59,029 nucleotides of DNA, taken from NCBI RefSeq assembly GCF_030163755.1, contig NZ_JASJOE010000019.1, forward strand, positions 1 through 59,029. Reading direction: 5' to 3'. Source of the DNA: Roseicyclus amphidinii. Lineage in GTDB: Bacteria; Pseudomonadota; Alphaproteobacteria; Rhodobacterales; Rhodobacteraceae. How positions within the stretch are numbered: position 1 is the stretch's first letter; each line of letters opens with the position of its first letter. The notes below the pieces were generated by a model. That model saw only the letters and a program-made list of their open reading frames with translations, was not told where the DNA came from and made no database searches. Of this stretch, positions 28,927-37,600 are shown piece after piece. The translations under genes and the position numbers were made by a program.

Positions 28927-31044
28927 TTATTCCGCCGCGTCGAAGGTGATGACCGGTTCCATCCGTTCGAGGATCTCACGCGACAGGTGACACTTGACCT
29001 GGTGCCCCTCGGCCAGCGTCACCATCGGCGGCACCTCGGTCTCGCATTTGCCGCCCGGCACCTCGGATTTCCAGCGGCAGCGCGTCTGGAACGGGCAACC
29101 CGGCGGAGGGTTCATCGCCGAGGGGATGTCGCCCTCGAGCACGATGTGCTTCTTCTTCACCTTGGTGTCGGCGATCGGAACGGCCGACAACAACGCCTCG
29201 GTATAGGGGTGGTAGGGCGGGCTGAAGACCTGGTTGGTCTCGCCGATCTCGACCACGTGGCCGAGATACATCACCATCACCCGGTCGCTGAGGTAGCGCA
29301 CGATGGACAGGTCGTGGGAGATGAACAGAAGCGTCGTCTTCTGGGTGCGCTGGATCTCCATCAACAGGTCGGTCACCGCGGCCTGCACGCTGACGTCGAG
29401 CGCCGAGACGGGTTCGTCCGCCACCACGATCCGCGCGTCGCCCGCAAAGGCGCGCGCGATGCCGACGCGCTGCTTCTGCCCGCCCGACAGCTGCCGCGGC
29501 ATGCGGTCGGCGAAGGCGCGGGGCAGTTTCACGAGGTCGAGAAGTTCCAGCATCCGGTTGCGCCGCTCGGCGTCCGATGCGCCGATGCCGAAGACCTCGA
29601 GCGCGCGAATGATCTGGCGGCCCACGGTCATCGAGGGGTTGAGCGTGTCGAACGGGTTCTGGAACACCATCTGGATCGAGGACACCGTGTCGGTGCCGCG
29701 GTCCTCGATGGCGGTGTTGCCGATGGAGCGGTTGCCGAGATGGACCTCGCCCGAGGTGGCCGTCTCGAGCCCCATCAACACCTTGGCGAGCGTGGACTTG
29801 CCACAGCCCGACTCGCCCACGATGGCCAGCGTCTCGCTTTCGCGGGCCTCGAAACTGAGCGTCTCGTTCGCCTTCACGACCCGCGTGTCGCCGCCGCCGA
29901 ACAGCGCGCTGGCCGCGACCTCGTAATATTTCTTGAGGTTGTTGACCCGCAGCACGACGTCGCCCTTCTCGGTGCCGGCCTGTTCCACCGCGGCCGCAAG
30001 CGGGGCGTCCCAGTCGATTTCCTCGTGGCGCAGGCAGCGGGTCGCGTGGCGGTCATTGCCCGGCACGCCGACCATCGGGATCTCTTGCGCGTCACAGCGC
30101 CCTTGCTGGAAGTAGTCGCACCGCGGTCCGAAGTTGCAGCCCGGCGGGCGTTCATGGGGCAGGGGGAAATTGCCCGGAATGGCCACCAGCGGGCGCTGGG
30201 TCTTGTCGGCACCGGGCAGAGGGATCGAGCGGAACAGCGCCTGCGTGTAGGGGTGCTGCATCTGGTCGAAGACATCGGTGATCGAGCCGGTCTCGACCGC
30301 CTCGCCGGAATACATCACGCAGATGCGGTCGCAGGTCTCGAGCACGAGGCCGAGGTTGTGCGAGATGAACAGCATCGAGGTGCCGTATTTCCGGCCGAGA
30401 TCCTTGACCAGGTCCACCACGGCTGCCTCGACCGTCACGTCGAGCGCGGTGGTCGGCTCGTCGAGGATCAGGAGCGAGGGTTTCGACATCAGCGCCATGG
30501 CGATGACGATGCGCTGTTGCTGGCCGCCGGACAGCTGGTGCGGGTAGGAGCGCAGCATCCGTTCGGGGTCGGGCAGGCGCACGTCGGTCACGACCTCGAG
30601 GGCGCGCTTGTAGGCTTCGGCCTCGGAGATGCCCTCGTGGATCATGGGCACTTCCATCAGCTGCCGGCCGATCCGCATGGCGGGATTGAGCGAGGCCATC
30701 GGCTCCTGGTAGATCATGGCGATCTCGCGGCCGCGGATCGCGCGCAGTTCCTCCTGGCTCATCTCGTTGAGATTGCGGCCCTTGTACTTGATCGAGCCGC
30801 CGACGATGCGGCCGTTCACGCCAAGGTCCTGCATCACGCCAAGCGCCACGGTGGACTTGCCGCAGCCGGACTCGCCCACAAGGCCCATCGCCTCGCCGGG
30901 CATGACCTTGGTGGAAAAGTCCATCACGGCGGGGATTTCCCGCAGCCGCGTGAAGAAGGAGATCGAGAGGTTCTCGATCTCGAGGATCGGGCCGTCGTAG
31001 GTTTCGGGAACGACGCTGGAGGGATCGGGGGTTTCATCGAGCAT
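28927..31044 (-). CDS. Fused double ATPase of an Opp/Dpp-type ABC importer
   Basis: A 705-residue protein with two complete ABC ATPase domains, joining what are usually separate DppD and DppF subunits. Walker A motifs GESGCGKST are at 57-65 and 410-418; signatures are LSGGQQQR (171-178) and LSGGQKQR; Walker B motifs are LLILDEP and IVVADEP. Each half ends with the Cys-rich C-terminal domain of this family (first half Cys303, 309, 317, 337; the second CPFQTRC...KCE...KCHL), reported in related proteins to hold an Fe-S cluster. Last gene of the transporter operon. Opp-type importers carry peptides but also oligosaccharides and glycosides. Confidence 0.93.
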   Translation of the reverse strand: MLDETPDPSSVVPETYDGPILEIENLSISFFTRLREIPAVMDFSTKVMPGEAMGLVGESGCGKSTVALGVMQDLGVNGRIVGGSIKYKGRNLNEMSQEELRAIRGREIAMIYQEPMASLNPAMRIGRQLMEVPMIHEGISEAEAYKRALEVVTDVRLPDPERMLRSYPHQLSGGQQQRIVIAMALMSKPSLLILDEPTTALDVTVEAAVVDLVKDLGRKYGTSMLFISHNLGLVLETCDRICVMYSGEAVETGSITDVFDQMQHPYTQALFRSIPLPGADKTQRPLVAIPGNFPLPHERPPGCNFGPRCDYFQQGRCDAQEIPMVGVPGNDRHATRCLRHEEIDWDAPLAAAVEQAGTEKGDVVLRVNNLKKYYEVAASALFGGGDTRVVKANETLSFEARESETLAIVGESGCGKSTLAKVLMGLETATSGEVHLGNRSIGNTAIEDRGTDTVSSIQMVFQNPFDTLNPSMTVGRQIIRALEVFGIGASDAERRNRMLELLDLVKLPRAFADRMPRQLSGGQKQRVGIARAFAGDARIVVADEPVSALDVSVQAAVTDLLMEIQRTQKTTLLFISHDLSIVRYLSDRVMVMYLGHVVEIGETNQVFSPPYHPYTEALLSAVPIADTKVKKKHIVLEGDIPSAMNPPPGCPFQTRCRWKSEVPGGKCETEVPPMVTLAEGHQVKCHLSREILERMEPVITFDAAE

Positions 31045-31073
31045 GGCGGGTTTCCCTCGTGTTCGGTTGTCCG

Positions 31074-31130
31074 CCCGCCGAAATCTTCGTCCGAAGATTT
31101 CGGCGGGTGCGAATTTTCATGCGAAAATTC
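31074..31130. repeat. Two adjacent perfect inverted repeats between permease and ATPase genes
   Basis: First: CCCGCCGAAATCTTCG (31074-31089), two bases, then its exact 16-base complement (31092-31107). Second: GAATTTTC (31111-31118), ATGC, GAAAATTC (31123-31130). Both lie in a 93-base gap inside the ABC operon. They could form hairpins in the mRNA that protect or separate its parts. Similar pairs (AATCTTCG- and AATTTTC-based) are my recollection of common intergenic elements in Rhodobacteraceae. Confidence 0.75.
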
Positions 31131-31137
31131 TGCATCT

Positions 31138-32601
31138 TCAGTCCCTCAGGCTTTCTTCACGCAACCCGTCGGCCAAGAGGTTCAGGCCAAGAACGAGGCT
31201 CATGAGGGCAAGCGCCGGGGGCAGGGCGGGATGCGGGTAGATCGTCAGAAGGCGGCGGCCCTCGTTGATCGTCGATCCCCAGTCAGGTGATTCCGGCGAG
31301 ACGCCGAGGCCGAAGAAGCCCAGCGTTCCGAGCAGGATCGTGGTGTAGCCGATCCTCAGGCAGAAATCGACGATCAGGGGGCCACGGGCGTTCGGCAGGA
31401 TCTCCCACAGCATGATGTACCACGGGCCTTCGCCACGGGTCTGGCCCGCGGCCACGTAGTCGCGCGTCTTGATGTCGAGCACGATGCCGCGGACGATGCG
31501 GAACACCGTGGGCGAGTTCACGAAGACGACCGAGACGAAGACGATCAGCAGGTTGCCGGGGATGTCGAAGAGGTCCAGCGCCTCGGGCCAGAGCCGGAAG
31601 AGCAACGGTAGATCGGGGTCGGACTTGTCCGAGATGAGCGACAGGTAGGCCAGACCGCCCAGCACCAGCACGACCGAGACGATGACGTTGCGCACCGGCG
31701 GCTGCGTCCTGTAGCGCGAGTTGAAGAGCACCACGAGGAACAGCAGCGGGAAGATGAACAGCACCAGCGACAGGTAGTTCGGAACGCCCGCCGCCACGAT
31801 CTCGGGTGTCACCAGCAGGTAGAAGAGCAGGATCACCGGGAAGGCCAGCACGAGGTTGGCGATGAAGGTGATGACCGTGTCGAGCCTGCCGCCGTAATAG
31901 CCTGCCGGAAGGCCCAGCGTGATGCCGACCATGAAGGCGAAGAGGGTGGCAAGGGGCGCGATCTTCAGCACCTCGAACGAGCCGTAGACCATCCGGCTGA
32001 AGACATCGCGGCCGAGGTTGTCGCCCCCCAGAAGATACCAGGCGTATTGTCCGTCCTCGGGCGAGGGCAGGGGCGAGCCCGGCAGTTCGTTGCGCATCTG
32101 GCTGATGACGTCGATCGGCCCGTGGGTGGCGACCATCCCCGCGAAGAGCGCGGTGAAGATCCAGAACATCACCAGCCCGAAGCCGATCATGCCGATCATG
32201 CTGTCGAAGAGCTTGCCGTAGAGGCCGAGCTTGCGCTTGAAGGTGATCGACACGGCAAAGAGCGCGACCAGCGCGATCCAGACCGGCGTGAGCCGCGCGG
32301 CCATGGCGCCGATGATGCCCGTGGTTTCGGGCGCGGCGATCACGACGCCGGCCACCACGTAGACAAGGCAGCAGGCGAGCACCAGCAGCACCGCGTATTT
32401 CATCGACATCAGCGCGTAATCGACGGGCGTGCGCCGCAGGCTGAGCGTGTGGTCGGGGTTGACCACCATCTCGCCCGCCCGCAGGCCCGCAAGGGTCATC
32501 ACGGTATTGGCGAGAAAGCCCGCAACGAAGACCACGACGGCGGCCAGCATCAGCGGGTTGAGGAAGGGGCCGAGCGCGCCGGACCAGCTCAAGGGTTCCA
32601 T
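31138..32601 (-). CDS. ABC importer permease, DppC-type, with extra membrane segments
   Basis: A 487-residue inner-membrane permease. The DppC core is clear (YLLGGDNLGRDVFSRMVYG, AGYYGGRLD, the EAA loop YVAAGQTRGEGPWYIMLWEIL, SPDWGSTINEGR), but the protein is nearly 190 residues longer than usual. About 160 residues with roughly four extra hydrophobic helices precede the core, and about 80 residues with two more helices (SLVLFIFPLLFLVVLF, VSVVLVLGGLAYLSL) are inserted within it. Thirteen bases separate it from the upstream permease gene. Confidence 0.88.
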   Translation of the reverse strand: MEPLSWSGALGPFLNPLMLAAVVVFVAGFLANTVMTLAGLRAGEMVVNPDHTLSLRRTPVDYALMSMKYAVLLVLACCLVYVVAGVVIAAPETTGIIGAMAARLTPVWIALVALFAVSITFKRKLGLYGKLFDSMIGMIGFGLVMFWIFTALFAGMVATHGPIDVISQMRNELPGSPLPSPEDGQYAWYLLGGDNLGRDVFSRMVYGSFEVLKIAPLATLFAFMVGITLGLPAGYYGGRLDTVITFIANLVLAFPVILLFYLLVTPEIVAAGVPNYLSLVLFIFPLLFLVVLFNSRYRTQPPVRNVIVSVVLVLGGLAYLSLISDKSDPDLPLLFRLWPEALDLFDIPGNLLIVFVSVVFVNSPTVFRIVRGIVLDIKTRDYVAAGQTRGEGPWYIMLWEILPNARGPLIVDFCLRIGYTTILLGTLGFFGLGVSPESPDWGSTINEGRRLLTIYPHPALPPALALMSLVLGLNLLADGLREESLRD

Positions 32602-32614
32602 CTATGGTCCTCCC

Positions 32615-33703
32615 TCAGGAAATGCGGATGCGCGGGTTCAGGAACACATACCCGATGTCGGATATGAGCTGCGTCACCAGCACGACGAAGACGGCGACGA
32701 TGGAACAGGCCAGAAGCAGCTCGATGTCGTTGTTCGAGGCGGCTTGCACCAGTGTCCAGCCGAAGCCGTTGTAGTTGAAGAGCGTCTCGACGATCACCAC
32801 GCCGGTCAGCAGCCAGGGGAACTGCAGCATGATGACGGTGAAGGGCGCGATCAGCGCATTGCGCAGCGCGTGTTTCAGCACGATGTTGCGGAAGCTCACG
32901 CCCTTCAGCCGCGCGGTGCGGATGTATTGCGCGGTCATCACCTCGGCCATGGAGGCGCGGGTCATGCGCGCGATGTAGCCCATGCCGTAGAGCGCGATGG
33001 TCATCACCGGCAGGGTGAAGTTCCAGAAATTCGGCCCGTCCATCGCCGAGCGCGCCGAGCCGAGGAACAGCGTGCCGCCATCGAGCCAGCCCCATTCGAC
33101 CAGCAGCGGCGACAGTCCCGCCTGGCTGGAAGCGAGCAACACGATGAAGATAACGCCCGAGACGTATTCCGGGGTCGCGGTCGATCCGATGGCAAGCGTC
33201 GACAGACTTCGGTCGAGGCGGCTTCCCTCGCGCATCCCCGCCAGCACGCCCACCAGCAGCGCCGAGGGCACCATGACGGCAAAGGCCCAGAACATCAGGA
33301 CGCCGGTCAGGGCGAGACGGCCGCCGATGATGTTCGACACCTCGTCATCCGAGACGGTGGAAAAGCCGAGATCCCCCTGCAGCAGCCCGCAATAGCGCGG
33401 CGCGTCCTCCGGGGTCTGGCCGCGCTCGAGGCAGCGCCCGCGCCATTCGCCGTTCACCGGGTCCTCGCGCACCCAGCCGGGCATCACGCCCAGCCATTCG
33501 CCGTATCGCAGGATCATCGGGCCGCCGTAGCCGTTGCGGTCGATCCAGCTGGCGACCTCGGTGTCGGTCATGCGGGCATTGCCCTGCGTCTTGGCGAGTT
33601 TTTCGAGGTTCGGGTAAAGGTTCGTGAGAAAAAAGACCACGAAGGTCAGGCAAAGGGCAGTAAGCACCATCACGCCGACGCGGCGCAGGATGAAGAATGC
33701 CAT
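32615..33703 (-). CDS. ABC importer permease, DppB-type
   Basis: A 362-residue inner-membrane permease, the partner of the DppC-type protein. It opens FFILRRVGVMVLTALCLTFVVFF in pieces (the usual R-R-x-x first helix), has a long periplasmic stretch with two cysteines (RGRCLERG, PRYCGLL), the conserved LGFSTVSDDEV region, and the EAA loop YIRTARLKGVSFRNIVLKHALRN. The chosen ATG at 33703 has AGGGGA six bases upstream; an ATG at 33745 would add 14 residues without a ribosome site. Second gene of the transporter operon. Confidence 0.9.
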   Translation of the reverse strand: MAFFILRRVGVMVLTALCLTFVVFFLTNLYPNLEKLAKTQGNARMTDTEVASWIDRNGYGGPMILRYGEWLGVMPGWVREDPVNGEWRGRCLERGQTPEDAPRYCGLLQGDLGFSTVSDDEVSNIIGGRLALTGVLMFWAFAVMVPSALLVGVLAGMREGSRLDRSLSTLAIGSTATPEYVSGVIFIVLLASSQAGLSPLLVEWGWLDGGTLFLGSARSAMDGPNFWNFTLPVMTIALYGMGYIARMTRASMAEVMTAQYIRTARLKGVSFRNIVLKHALRNALIAPFTVIMLQFPWLLTGVVIVETLFNYNGFGWTLVQAASNNDIELLLACSIVAVFVVLVTQLISDIGYVFLNPRIRIS

Positions 33704-33802
33704 GAAGTCCCCTGTCGTTAGAGCTGTGCCGGTGCGGCGTGGCATGGCCCGTTCTGTCGCGGGCCTCGGTCAGGATCGGCAGGGCTGCGCCCTGTCCGGG
33801 GA

Positions 33803-33833
33803 CGGCGGCCCGGAGGGGTTCTCCGGGCCGCCG
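33803..33833 (-). other. Intercistronic stem-loop after the binding-protein gene
   Basis: A perfect 13-base inverted repeat (CGGCGGCCCGGAG, five bases, complement) that begins 11 bases after the binding-protein stop. No T run follows, so it is more likely an mRNA stabiliser or partial terminator, as is common where a binding protein must be made in excess over its permeases. Confidence 0.6.
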
Positions 33834-33843
33834 CTTGCGTCGA

Positions 33844-35487
33844 TCAGGCCTCGACGCCGAGATAGTGGACGTTGATCTCGAACTTCGGATGCATCTCCGC
33901 GTTGAGAACCCCGTCACGGTAATGCCGGAACAGCGACCGCCAGTAGGGCTGCAGCGTCACGGCGTCCTCCTGCAGGATCTGCTGGAGCTGCGCCATCACC
34001 TCGCGGCGCCCGTCGGCGTCGGCGATGCCGTTCGCCTGGTCGAGCAGCGCGTCGAACTCGGGGTTCGCGTAGCCGAACTCGTTCCACGCCACGCCGGAGC
34101 GATAGGCGAGGTTGAGAACGATCACGCCAAGTTCGCGGTGGTTCCAGTTCGTCGAGGAGAACGGGTAGGTCGTCCAGTCGTTCCAGAAGGTCGAACCGGG
34201 GATGACCGTCCGTTCCACCGTCATGCCGGCATCGCGCAGCTGTGCGGCGACGGCGTCGGTGGTGTTGCGGCGGTAGTCGTCGTCGATCGACACGATCTCG
34301 AAGACGTGGTCCGCGTGACCCGCTTCGGCCAGCATGGCCGCTGCGGCGTCCTTGTCCACGGTCAGCGGCGGCAGCTCGGCGTATTCCGGGTGGATCGGGC
34401 AGACATGGTGATGCTCGGCCACGATGCCCTGGCCGTTGATGCCGAGGTCGAGGCAGACCTGCGGATCGACGGCAAGCTGGATCGCCTTGCGCACCATGAC
34501 GTTGTCATAGGGCGCGTTGTTCTGGTTCGGACGGATCACGACGGTCGCGGCGGTCACCACTTCCGACTGGGTCCAGCCGATTGCCGAGAACAGATCGACG
34601 AACTCGCCCACGGTCTCGTAGGTCATGTCGAATTCACCGGCTTCGGCGCCCGCGAACCATGCCGCCGGGTCCTGGCCGAGGTCGATGAAGACGATCTCGT
34701 CGAGATAGGCGTCACCCCAGTAGGTGTGATCGGGGTTCTTCTCGAGCCGGGCCGAGACGCCGACCTCGTAATCGGTGACGCGGTAGGCGCCGGTGCCCAC
34801 GCCGTGATCCAGCGGGTTGGTGCCGATCAGGTCACGGTGCTGCACGGCGGCCGGATAGTCGGCGATGCCCGCGATCAGCGTGATGTCGGAGGCCGGGAAG
34901 GTGACCACGACGGTGTAGTCGTCGACAACCTCGATCGCGCCCTCGCGCGCCTGGTTCGTCTCGGGGTCGACCAGCGCGCCCATGCGGGCGGCCATCGAGT
35001 TGCCCTCGACCGTGGCGTCGCACCAGCCGCGGAAGTTGGCGGCCACGTCCTCGGCGGTGAAGGCGTCGCCGTTGTTGAAGGTCACGCCCTGACGCACGCG
35101 CAGGGTGTATTGCGAGGCGTCCTCGTTGGCTTCCCAGCCTTCGAGCAGGACACCGGCGAAGGAGCCGTCGGCGCGGCTTTCGACGAGGTATTCGAGCGTG
35201 CCGCGCACGACATTGGCCAGCTGCGACCAGTCGTAGGTGCGCGGGTCCTTCTGGGCGCGCACCTCCATCTGGATGCGCAGGCTGCCGCCCATCGGCGGCG
35301 TGACCATGTGGCCACCGGCCATGGCCGGGCTGAGGCCGATCATCGAGTAGGCCGCCGCGGCGGAAACGCCCAGCGCGGTCGAGCGCACGAGGAATTCGCG
35401 GCGGCTGAGCTGGCCTGCCTTGTACTCCTCGGCATACATCTCGGCGACCGGATGGTTTTCGAGATGCTGGGTTGTCGTTGGCAACAT
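33844..35487 (-). CDS. ABC importer solute-binding protein, SBP_bac_5 family, Tat-exported
   Basis: A 547-residue periplasmic binding protein. A twin-arginine signal (SRREFLV, residues 28-34) and a hydrophobic segment ending AMAGG give cleavage near residue 57. The mature part has the family-5 layout: RGTLEYLVESRADGSF, VRQGVTFNNGDAFTAEDVA, YDNVMVRKAIQLAVD and RREVMAQLQQILQEDAV. The ligand cannot be read from sequence; family 5 binds peptides, glycosides, opines and nickel. First transporter gene, downstream of the AraC gene. ATG at 35487 has AGGGAGA upstream. Confidence 0.92.
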   Translation of the reverse strand: MLPTTTQHLENHPVAEMYAEEYKAGQLSRREFLVRSTALGVSAAAAYSMIGLSPAMAGGHMVTPPMGGSLRIQMEVRAQKDPRTYDWSQLANVVRGTLEYLVESRADGSFAGVLLEGWEANEDASQYTLRVRQGVTFNNGDAFTAEDVAANFRGWCDATVEGNSMAARMGALVDPETNQAREGAIEVVDDYTVVVTFPASDITLIAGIADYPAAVQHRDLIGTNPLDHGVGTGAYRVTDYEVGVSARLEKNPDHTYWGDAYLDEIVFIDLGQDPAAWFAGAEAGEFDMTYETVGEFVDLFSAIGWTQSEVVTAATVVIRPNQNNAPYDNVMVRKAIQLAVDPQVCLDLGINGQGIVAEHHHVCPIHPEYAELPPLTVDKDAAAAMLAEAGHADHVFEIVSIDDDYRRNTTDAVAAQLRDAGMTVERTVIPGSTFWNDWTTYPFSSTNWNHRELGVIVLNLAYRSGVAWNEFGYANPEFDALLDQANGIADADGRREVMAQLQQILQEDAVTLQPYWRSLFRHYRDGVLNAEMHPKFEINVHYLGVEA

Positions 35488-35616
35488 GTATGTTCTCCCT
35501 GTGGTGTTGCTTGACTTGGTTGTTTCTTCGGTCTGACGTTTCGCCGCCCCTTACGAGACGTAAGCTGAACCCACGGGCCCAGTCGTCAGCAGAATTCGAT
35601 ATTCGTCAATCGCCGG

Positions 35617-35683
35617 TTGCGAATGGTTTGGCATCGTTTGCGACACCCACCCCCAACAAAAACGACATGGCCGTCGCTCGCAA
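35617..35683 (-). promoter_or_regulatory. Candidate AraC-type operator upstream of the ABC operon
   Basis: TTGCGA occurs at 35617-35622 and 35638-35643 as direct repeats exactly 21 bases apart (two helical turns), and once inverted at 35678-35683. AraC-family activators typically bind such phased direct repeats just upstream of a -35. TTGACG on the minus strand (35609-35604) could be that -35; no good -10 follows, as expected of an activator-dependent promoter. The neighbouring AraC gene is the obvious candidate regulator. Confidence 0.45.
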
Positions 35684-35714
35684 CCCTTTTTCCGGGTTTC
35701 TGCACCTGCACAGC

Positions 35715-36512
35715 TCAGAAGCGACGCGGTGCAGCGCGGAACTCGCTGGGCGTGTGTGACGTCGCTTGCTGGAAGGCGCGGGTGAAATAGGCCGCCGAGG
35801 AAAACCCGAGGGTCTGGGCGATCTCGCGGCCCGGCATGTCGGTGTCGCGCAGCAGGCGGCGGGCCTCGTGCATCACGCGTTCGACCAGCAGGGCATGGGC
35901 TGGGCGGCCGGCGGCGTCCTTGCAGACGCGCGACAGGTGCGTCGGCGTGACCTGCAGCGCCTCGGCATAGTCGGCGACGCCCCGGCCCGAGCGGAATTGC
36001 GCCTCCATCTTCTCGGCGTAGAGCTCGGCGAGGCGGTGCGTCCTTTCGCGCAGGATGGCGCCCTCGGCCCGGCCCAGTTCGCGCTGCATCCAGGCCGAGA
36101 TCAGCAGCCCGTAGCCCATCAACGCCCGGTCCATCGCCGGGGCGCGGGCGGACAGCTCGCGCTCGATCTTCTCGACATGGCTGGTCAGGCTCGCCTGCGC
36201 CTCGATATGCGAGATGCGCAGGTGAAAGGGCGCCTCGGGCAGGTGCAGCTCCGCCTCGGGCGGCAGCGACAGCTCGAGCCCCTGAAGCTGGCTCGGCAGC
36301 TCCAGCGCCATCTGGCAGCCCGCGGGCACGAAGACGGCGGTGTTGGGCCCGTACCCGCGGGTGATGCAGTTGACCGTCACGCGGCCCTGTCCGCGCGTCA
36401 CCCAGTAAAGCCGGTGGCGGGTCTGGCTGTGCAGGTGTTCCAGCCGCCACGCCTCCTGCATGCGCAGCTTGCCCAGCGACAGGACGGAGAAGGAGCGGTG
36501 TGACTCGGCCAT
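35715..36512 (-). CDS. AraC-family transcriptional regulator
   Basis: A 265-residue regulator: an N-terminal cupin-like sensing domain (HRLYWVTRGQGRVTVN, VFVPAGCQMAL) and a C-terminal double helix-turn-helix of about 95 residues (VADYAEALQVTPTHLSRVCK, GREIAQTLGFSSAAYFTRAFQ, then HTPSEFRA). Cupin-AraC proteins usually sense sugars or aromatic acids. It lies upstream of the ABC importer on the same strand and is likely its activator. ATG at 36512; the open frame upstream is the other strand shadow of the miaA region. Confidence 0.88.
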   Translation of the reverse strand: MAESHRSFSVLSLGKLRMQEAWRLEHLHSQTRHRLYWVTRGQGRVTVNCITRGYGPNTAVFVPAGCQMALELPSQLQGLELSLPPEAELHLPEAPFHLRISHIEAQASLTSHVEKIERELSARAPAMDRALMGYGLLISAWMQRELGRAEGAILRERTHRLAELYAEKMEAQFRSGRGVADYAEALQVTPTHLSRVCKDAAGRPAHALLVERVMHEARRLLRDTDMPGREIAQTLGFSSAAYFTRAFQQATSHTPSEFRAAPRRF

Positions 36513-36559
36513 GGGGCCAAGCTGCGGCGCAGGTTCGAAATATGCAAGGCGGTCGCCGG

Positions 36560-37432
36560 TCAGGGCAGGCGAACCGACGTCCAGCCGCCCATCCGGGCGC
36601 GGAACCAGGTGCGCTGACGCTTGGCATATTGGCGCGAGGCGATGATGGCGGCCTCGCGCGCCTGTGCCAGCGTCATCTCGCCGCGCAGATGCGCGATCAG
36701 CTCGGGCGCGCCGATGGCCTTGCGCGCGCCGCCCGCCGTGTCCCAGCGCGGCAGGTTGGCGCGCGCCTCCTCCAGCGCGCCCTCGTCCAGCATCCTGTCG
36801 AAGCGCCGCGCGATGCGGTCGTTGAGCCAGTCGCGGTCGGCGTCGATCACCAGCGGCACGGTCTGCGCAAGCGGCAGGTCGGGCGCGGCCGTCTCGGCCT
36901 GCCACGCGCTGAGGGGGCGGCCGGTGGCGCGCCAGACCTCCCAGCCGCGCTGCACGCGGGCGCGGTTCTGCCGGTCGATGCGTGCGGCCAGCACCGGGTC
37001 GACCCGGTCGAGCGCGGCCAGCAGGCCCGCGTCGGGCATCGTGTCGGCCTCGGCCCGGACCTCGGGCGGGATCGCCGGGATCTCGGCCAGCCCTTCGGTC
37101 AGCGCGCGAAAGTAGAGGCCGGTGCCTCCGACGATGATCGGGCGGGCCGCGCCGGACAGGAGCGGGCGCAGCGCGCGCAGCCAGTCGCCGACGGAATACT
37201 CCGCCCCGAACGGGACATGGCCGTAAAGCGCGTGGGGTGCGCGCGCCTCCTCTTCGGGGGAGGGGCGGGCGGTCAGGATGCGCCAGCCCTCGTAGACCTG
37301 CAGCGCATCGGCGTTGATGATCACGCCGCCCTGCGCCTCGGCGATGCGAAGCGCCAGCGCCGATTTGCCCGAGGCGGTCGGCCCTGCGATCAGAACGGGG
37401 CGGTCCGGCGGGATGGAGTCGAGTGAAATCAA
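36560..37432 (-). CDS. miaA: tRNA dimethylallyltransferase
   Basis: A 290-residue enzyme that adds a dimethylallyl group to A37 of tRNAs reading codons that start with U. The P-loop GPTASGKS is at residues 17-24, [17 protein letters not shown] is the substrate/metal region (Asp and Gln conserved), [15 protein letters not shown] follows, and the C-terminal [11 protein letters not shown] is diagnostic. Length is normal for alphaproteobacteria. Divergent from pyrH with a 168-base gap. Confidence 0.96.
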   Translation of the reverse strand: MISLDSIPPDRPVLIAGPTASGKSALALRIAEAQGGVIINADALQVYEGWRILTARPSPEEEARAPHALYGHVPFGAEYSVGDWLRALRPLLSGAARPIIVGGTGLYFRALTEGLAEIPAIPPEVRAEADTMPDAGLLAALDRVDPVLAARIDRQNRARVQRGWEVWRATGRPLSAWQAETAAPDLPLAQTVPLVIDADRDWLNDRIARRFDRMLDEGALEEARANLPRWDTAGGARKAIGAPELIAHLRGEMTLAQAREAAIIASRQYAKRQRTWFRARMGGWTSVRLP

Positions 37433-37600
37433 CGCGCTGCCTTGTGGTGCTGATGGTGCGATGCGGAACGCGCCGTGGGCGCGGGTGCAGGGTTGGCCGC
37501 CCGAAGGGGCGTTGAACCCGCCCCGGTTTTAGACCATGGTGCGCCCCGCGCAATGCCGCGTTCCCACGTGCCAGCCGAACACAGCCAAAGGAAAACACCC

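Noticed and set aside
28855-31290. 811-codon plus-strand frame across the ABC ATPase gene
   Set aside because: Antisense to a complete double ATPase gene; His/Arg/Asp-rich and domain-free.
22933-36512. Straightforward assignment as the known sulfoquinovose (Smo) operon
   Set aside because: Only the monooxygenase and reductase types agree; the Smo-type transporter, GH31 glycosidase and flavin reductase are missing, and nagA and kinase genes are extra.
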